Shown in pieces: positions 21,948 to 25,656 of a stretch of 25,656 bases of DNA. Each line of letters begins with the position of its first letter. Position 1 is the first letter of the stretch. The position numbers and the translations under genes are program-made. Source of the DNA: DAOUEG01 sp964589285 (GTDB lineage: Bacteria; Chloroflexota; Dehalococcoidia; Dehalococcoidales; RBG-16-60-22); assembly GCA_964589285.1 (NCBI GenBank), contig CAZPSP010000018.1, positions 1 to 25,656 on the forward strand. Reading direction: 5' to 3'. The notes under the pieces are model-generated. The model worked only from the letters and a program-made list of their open reading frames with translations. It had not been told where the DNA came from and ran no database searches.

Positions 21948-23675
21948 ATGAACACATCAGATTCATTTGCGACTCTGTCCCAAGCGGACCTGCTCCTGGT
22001 TAACGGGAACATTATAACGGTCGATCCTCTTTTTTCCATCGTTCCGGCTGTTGCTGTTAAAGATGGGAAGATCGTTACCACAGGACCGAATGCCGATGTC
22101 AAAAGGCTGGCCGGCAAGCATACCAGGATACTGGATTTGCAGGGCGCCACGGTGCTGCCTGGCATAAATGACACCCACTGCCATATGTCCGACTGGGCGT
22201 TGACCAGGCCTCCGTTCAAACTTGAAACCAGATTTCCAGTTGTTAAATCCATCGCCGATATTCTGGAGATGGTCAGGGCGCAAGCAGCACGGGCAAAATC
22301 AGGAGAATGGATCCAGGGGGAAGGCTGGGACCAGGGTTACCTTGAAGAATGCCTTGCAGATCCGGCTAGAAAGCCAACCAAAGAAGACCTGGACAAGGTT
22401 GCACCTGACAACCCGGTACATCTTGTCGAGTATTCAGGGCATCGATCATGGGTCAACAGCCTGGCGTTGAAAATGGCCGGGCTCGATAAAAACAGTCCTG
22501 ACCCGGTCGGAGGCATCATCGAAAGAGACCCGGACAGCGGAGAATTGACCGGGCTGCTCTATGAGAAAGCCAGTTTCATGGTCGGGAGAATGATCCCGGC
22601 ATGGACCTATGAGGACAGAAAAGCCGCGATACCCGGCGCGATGGCCGAACTGAATGCCCTGGGCATCACCAGTTTTACCGATGCCGGCGTGGACCGGGAT
22701 CGGCTGGCTGCTTATAACGACGTCTATAATGAATCTTTCCCGGATAACAAATGGACCTGTCGCCTGAATGTACTTTTATCGCTTGGAGGGTTCGGGCCGA
22801 AACCTTTGGAAAACGCCAGAGAGGCGCTGAAACACGTCGGGTGCCGTCATAACTTTGGTAATGAATGGCTGAGAATCAACGGCGCCAAAATTGTCGCCGA
22901 CGGGATTCCGCCGTTGAAAACAGCCTGGATGTATGACGGCGAATATCTGGACGGGAGCACCGGAGGACTGACTATCGATGGAAACTCGCCCGAAGAACAG
23001 GAACAGACGCTGAGAAACCTGATAAAATTGATGCATCAGAACCGGTACCAGGTGGGCATCCATTGCACCGGTTCCAGGACCGCCGATGTCTGTCTCGATC
23101 AGTACATGAAATGTATCGAGGAAGACCCCTGGGATGCCAGACACTATACCATCCACAGCGATTTTGTCAGACCCGAAACCATTGCCAGAGTGGCTGAATT
23201 CGGCAAGCAGACCGGGTATGAGATCGGCATGAACGTCCAGTCGCTCATCAAATGGACGATTTCCAATCTGGTTGATTCGGTAGTCGGGGCTGAAAAGTCA
23301 AGTTACGAATGGCCTCTCCGCCTGATGCTGGATAACGGAATACATGTCATGGACAGTTCCGATGCTCCGGTGACACACCCTAATTGGAAAAACGGTATTC
23401 AGTCCGCGGTCCTGCGTGAATCAAAGGCCACCGGCAAAGTCAGCGGTCCGGAATATCGCATAACTGTCCCCGAGGCTATCCGCAACTATACCTACAACGG
23501 AGCATGGCTGGACCACATGGAAAACGTCAAGGGATCCATAGAACCTGGCAAATACGCTGATTTCTGTGTAGTCGACCGTGATATCCTGACGATTGAGCCT
23601 CATGAAATAGGTAATTTGAAAACACTGATGACCATTGCGGGCGGGAACGTGGTCTATGATGCAGGTGTAATTTAG
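21948..23675 (+). CDS. Metal-dependent amidohydrolase, YtcJ-like (Amidohydro_3)
   Basis: A 575-residue enzyme of the YtcJ branch of the amidohydrolase superfamily, which hydrolyses amide or related bonds with a TIM-barrel metal site. Landmarks are the N-terminal beta-sandwich (LLLVNGNIITVDPLF, VKDGKIVTTGP, LPGINDTHCH with metal ligands His77 and His79), a mid-barrel GIHCTGSRTADVCLDQY, TIHSDFV, the late metal/proton Asp in MDSSDAPVTHPNW, and the C-terminal GSIEPGKYADFCVVDRDIL. ATG 21948 follows GGAGG by 5 bases; a TTG four codons earlier precedes that site and is rejected. There is no signal peptide. It is the first gene of an operon with alanine dehydrogenase and an aminotransferase, fitting release of an amino compound from an amide. 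Confidence 0.88.
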   Translation: MNTSDSFATLSQADLLLVNGNIITVDPLFSIVPAVAVKDGKIVTTGPNADVKRLAGKHTRILDLQGATVLPGINDTHCHMSDWALTRPPFKLETRFPVVKSIADILEMVRAQAARAKSGEWIQGEGWDQGYLEECLADPARKPTKEDLDKVAPDNPVHLVEYSGHRSWVNSLALKMAGLDKNSPDPVGGIIERDPDSGELTGLLYEKASFMVGRMIPAWTYEDRKAAIPGAMAELNALGITSFTDAGVDRDRLAAYNDVYNESFPDNKWTCRLNVLLSLGGFGPKPLENAREALKHVGCRHNFGNEWLRINGAKIVADGIPPLKTAWMYDGEYLDGSTGGLTIDGNSPEEQEQTLRNLIKLMHQNRYQVGIHCTGSRTADVCLDQYMKCIEEDPWDARHYTIHSDFVRPETIARVAEFGKQTGYEIGMNVQSLIKWTISNLVDSVVGAEKSSYEWPLRLMLDNGIHVMDSSDAPVTHPNWKNGIQSAVLRESKATGKVSGPEYRITVPEAIRNYTYNGAWLDHMENVKGSIEPGKYADFCVVDRDILTIEPHEIGNLKTLMTIAGGNVVYDAGVI

Positions 23676-23700
23676 ACACTCGACAGGAGGCTTTGCAGCT

Positions 23701-24837
23701 TTGATTATCGGGATACCAAAAGAGATAAAGAACAACGAGTACAGGGTCGCCATGGTGCCTTCCGGCGTGAGGGCGATGGTCGAAAGCGGCCATCGGGTAC
23801 TGGTACAGAAAACAGCCGGTGACGGAGCCGGTATTTCCGATGATGAATATACCGCTGCCGGCGCGATCATCCTGGATACTGCTCCTGAAGTCTTTGAAGA
23901 CGCCGAAATGATCATGAAGGTCAAGGAGCCTCTCAGCGAAGAATACGCGCTGCTCAGGCCGGAACAGGTCCTCTTCACCTATCTCCATTTAGCTCCGGCG
24001 CCCCAACTCACGCGAGCGCTGCTGGAACAGGGTGTCGTGGGAATTGCTTACGAAACCGTCCAACTGGACAACGGCTCTTTGCCGCTCCTGACCCCGATGA
24101 GTGAAATCGCGGGGAAACTCTCGGTCCAGGTGGCGGCGCACTATCTGGAGAAAGAAAACGGGGGCAGCGGCGTCCTGCTCGGAGGCGTGCCGGGTGTCAA
24201 GCCCGGAAACGTCGCTGTTATCGGCGGCGGGACCGTGGGGCAGAATGCCGCCAAGATAGCCCTCGGCATGGGAGCCAGCGTCACCCTGGTGGACCTGAAC
24301 CTGGACCGGCTCCGTTACCTCGATGATGTCATGCAGGGAAGGATCACCTTACTCGCATCGAATTCGCAGAACATCGAACGGGTGGTTGAAGCAGCCGATG
24401 TCGTCATCGGCGCGGTACTGATACCCGGCGCCCGGGCAAAGAAGCTGGTCATGCGTGGTATGATAGCAGGGATGAGGAAGGGATCGGTGATGGTGGACGT
24501 CGCCATCGACCAGGGCGGCTGCTTTGAAACCTCGGTGCCGACCTGTTTCGATGACCCGGTCTTTATGATTGACGGCGTTATCCAGTATTGCGTTGCCAAC
24601 ATGCCGGGCTGTGTCGCGAGGACATCCACCTTTGCCCTGACGAACGCTACCCTTCCGTACGCCCTGAAATTGGCAAACCTGGGATACGAAAAAGCGCTCG
24701 AGAATGATCTGCCGCTCAGGAGGGGCCTGAATGTGTACAAAGGCAAGCTGACGAACGCGGCCGTCGCTGAAGCCGTTGACATAAGGTTCGTGTCTTACGA
24801 ATCAGCCGTGAAAGAAAGACTCGCCAGAATAGGCTAG
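23701..24837 (+). CDS. ald: Alanine dehydrogenase
   Basis: A 378-residue NAD-dependent enzyme converting L-alanine to pyruvate and ammonia, reversibly. All catalytic residues match family numbering exactly: Arg15, Lys75 (KVKEP), His96 (YLHLAP) and Asp270 (DVAIDQGG). The nucleotide fold is VAVIGGGTVGQNAAKIALGMGA (split here as VAVIGGGTVG, 171-180, then helix), with an acidic end at Asp198. The length is normal. The start is TTG 23701, ten bases after ACAGGAGG; no ATG fits. It lies 25 bases after the amidohydrolase and 11 before the aminotransferase. In this setting it probably drains the alanine formed by transamination with pyruvate, or recycles pyruvate. Confidence 0.94.
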   Translation: MIIGIPKEIKNNEYRVAMVPSGVRAMVESGHRVLVQKTAGDGAGISDDEYTAAGAIILDTAPEVFEDAEMIMKVKEPLSEEYALLRPEQVLFTYLHLAPAPQLTRALLEQGVVGIAYETVQLDNGSLPLLTPMSEIAGKLSVQVAAHYLEKENGGSGVLLGGVPGVKPGNVAVIGGGTVGQNAAKIALGMGASVTLVDLNLDRLRYLDDVMQGRITLLASNSQNIERVVEAADVVIGAVLIPGARAKKLVMRGMIAGMRKGSVMVDVAIDQGGCFETSVPTCFDDPVFMIDGVIQYCVANMPGCVARTSTFALTNATLPYALKLANLGYEKALENDLPLRRGLNVYKGKLTNAAVAEAVDIRFVSYESAVKERLARIG

Positions 24838-24848
24838 GAGGGAAACAC

Positions 24849-25656
24849 ATGATATCTGAAACTGAAATAGCAGGACTATCATATCTGGATGCGCCCAAAA
24901 TGGTAACGTCCGTACCCGGTCCAAAGGTACAGAAGCTGTTACAGGAATCAGCCGCATACGAACCGCTGACCCGAGGCGCCGGAGGGTTCCCTCTCATCAT
25001 GGAAGAAGGCCGCGGGTCCACGGTTAAGGATGCCGATGGCAATGTGTTCATCGATATGGCAGCAGGTGTGGCGGTGAATGCCGTCGGGAGAAACCATCCC
25101 AAAGTACTGGAAGCCATACAGAAACAGAGCAACGTCATCATGCACGCTACCGACGCCACCAACGTCAAGCGCATCGAACTGGCCAAAAAAGTTTCGGGCA
25201 TCATGCCCGATGGGTTGAAAGGCAACTGCCGGACGGCGTTTGCCCAGAGCGGCAGCGGGGCCGTAGAAACGGCTATCAAATTTGCCCGTTACCACACTCG
25301 CCGGTCGCAGGTCATCGCTTTCCACGGCGCCTACCACGGTGTCTGGATGGGTTCGGCGGCGCTGACCACGGGCTACAAATACCGGCATGGCTGGGGGCCG
25401 ATGATGCCCGGGGTCATCCACCTGCCCTACGGCTACTGCTACCGTTGCGCCTTCAACATGACGTATCCGAACTGCGACATGCAGTGCGCTAAAAACGTAA
25501 ATTATGTGCTTAATACGCCCTATACCGGAGCGGATGATGTCGCGGCTGTTATCGTCGAATCCCAGCAGGGGGAAGGCGGCTATGTGGTGCCTCCTCCGGA
25601 GTTCTTCCAGATCATCCGGGAAGCCACGAAGAAGTACGGCGCTCTCTACATCGCTG
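24849..25656 (+). CDS. Class III PLP aminotransferase, 3' end outside window
   Basis: The first 269 residues of a fold-type I class III aminotransferase (4-aminobutyrate/omega-amino acid aminotransferase-like). Visible features: VKDADGNVFIDMAAGVAVNAVGRNHP, the PLP-phosphate loop SGSGAVETAIKFAR, the aromatic stacking segment FHGAYHGVWMG, and VIVESQQGEGGYVVPP. The window ends at GALYIA, just before the expected DEVQ motif and the PLP lysine. A cysteine-rich insert (C-x2-C-x8-C-x3-C within GYCYRCAFN to MQCAKN) may bind metal; similar inserts occur in some archaeal and bacterial relatives. GGAGGG precedes ATG 24849. It probably moves the amino group of the pathway compound to pyruvate, feeding alanine dehydrogenase. 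Confidence 0.9.
   Translation, partial: MISETEIAGLSYLDAPKMVTSVPGPKVQKLLQESAAYEPLTRGAGGFPLIMEEGRGSTVKDADGNVFIDMAAGVAVNAVGRNHPKVLEAIQKQSNVIMHATDATNVKRIELAKKVSGIMPDGLKGNCRTAFAQSGSGAVETAIKFARYHTRRSQVIAFHGAYHGVWMGSAALTTGYKYRHGWGPMMPGVIHLPYGYCYRCAFNMTYPNCDMQCAKNVNYVLNTPYTGADDVAAVIVESQQGEGGYVVPPPEFFQIIREATKKYGALYIA

Noticed and set aside
1..25656. CRISPR arrays, tRNA genes, insertion sequences
   Set aside because: No regularly spaced repeats, tRNA-like cloverleaf, transposase or integrase frames were recognised.

Overview
The window looks like chromosome from an anaerobic bacterium. The reasons are a radical-chemistry reductase/dehydratase of the BzdNOPQ/HgdABC type, a flavoprotein plus 2x[4Fe-4S] ferredoxin pair, and fermentation-type amino-acid enzymes. 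A Dehalococcoidia-like Chloroflexota or another uncultured anaerobe would fit, but this is a gene-content impression only, because no rRNA or phylogenetic marker is present.

Layout. (1) 1-3785, plus strand: the 3' part of an AprA/FrdA-like flavoprotein, its ferredoxin, a strong hairpin, then a Nudix hydrolase and an RlmI-like 23S rRNA methyltransferase. (2) 3786-5539: a TATAAT box directly in front of a possible leaderless 39-codon ORF, then a CrtI-like FAD oxidoreductase broken by one in-frame TGA. (3) 5673-18000, minus strand: a run of twelve genes that reads as one long operon. In order of transcription it holds a peptide-type ABC binding lipoprotein and two permeases (no ATPase), an unknown small protein, an N-terminal-Cys Ntn-hydrolase, a DUF169 protein, two HgdB-superfamily dehydratase/reductase subunits, two BadF/HgdC-type ATPases, a second Ntn-hydrolase and a TIGR04076-like small protein. 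(4) 18451-20519: a second DUF169 gene (minus) divergent from a tandem pair of paralogous cupins (plus). (5) 20570-21724, minus: a LuxR-type regulator with its own near-consensus promoter. (6) 21948-25656, plus: a YtcJ-like amidohydrolase, alanine dehydrogenase and a class III aminotransferase cut by the window end.

The main observation is a shared 47-bp control module. A 20-bp dyad, AATAGC-N8-GCTATT, runs into a TTGACT-like -35 box, then GC, and a -10-like hexamer follows at exactly 17 bp. It occurs four times, once in front of each of the ABC/reductase operon (18107-18061), the DUF169 gene (19374-19328), the cupin pair (19501-19547) and the amidohydrolase operon (21858-21904). A 20-bp dyad abutting the -35 box is the geometry of LuxR-family activator sites, and a LuxR-type gene lies in the middle of the set. 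I infer that regions 3-6 form one regulon for uptake and breakdown of an amide- or peptide-like compound: uptake, amide hydrolysis by Ntn-hydrolase or amidohydrolase, amino-group handling by aminotransferase and alanine dehydrogenase, and a low-potential ATP-driven reduction or dehydration. The substrate is unknown.

Two apparent point lesions deserve care: the TGA in the FAD oxidoreductase, and an ATA where the start codon of the first ATPase should be.
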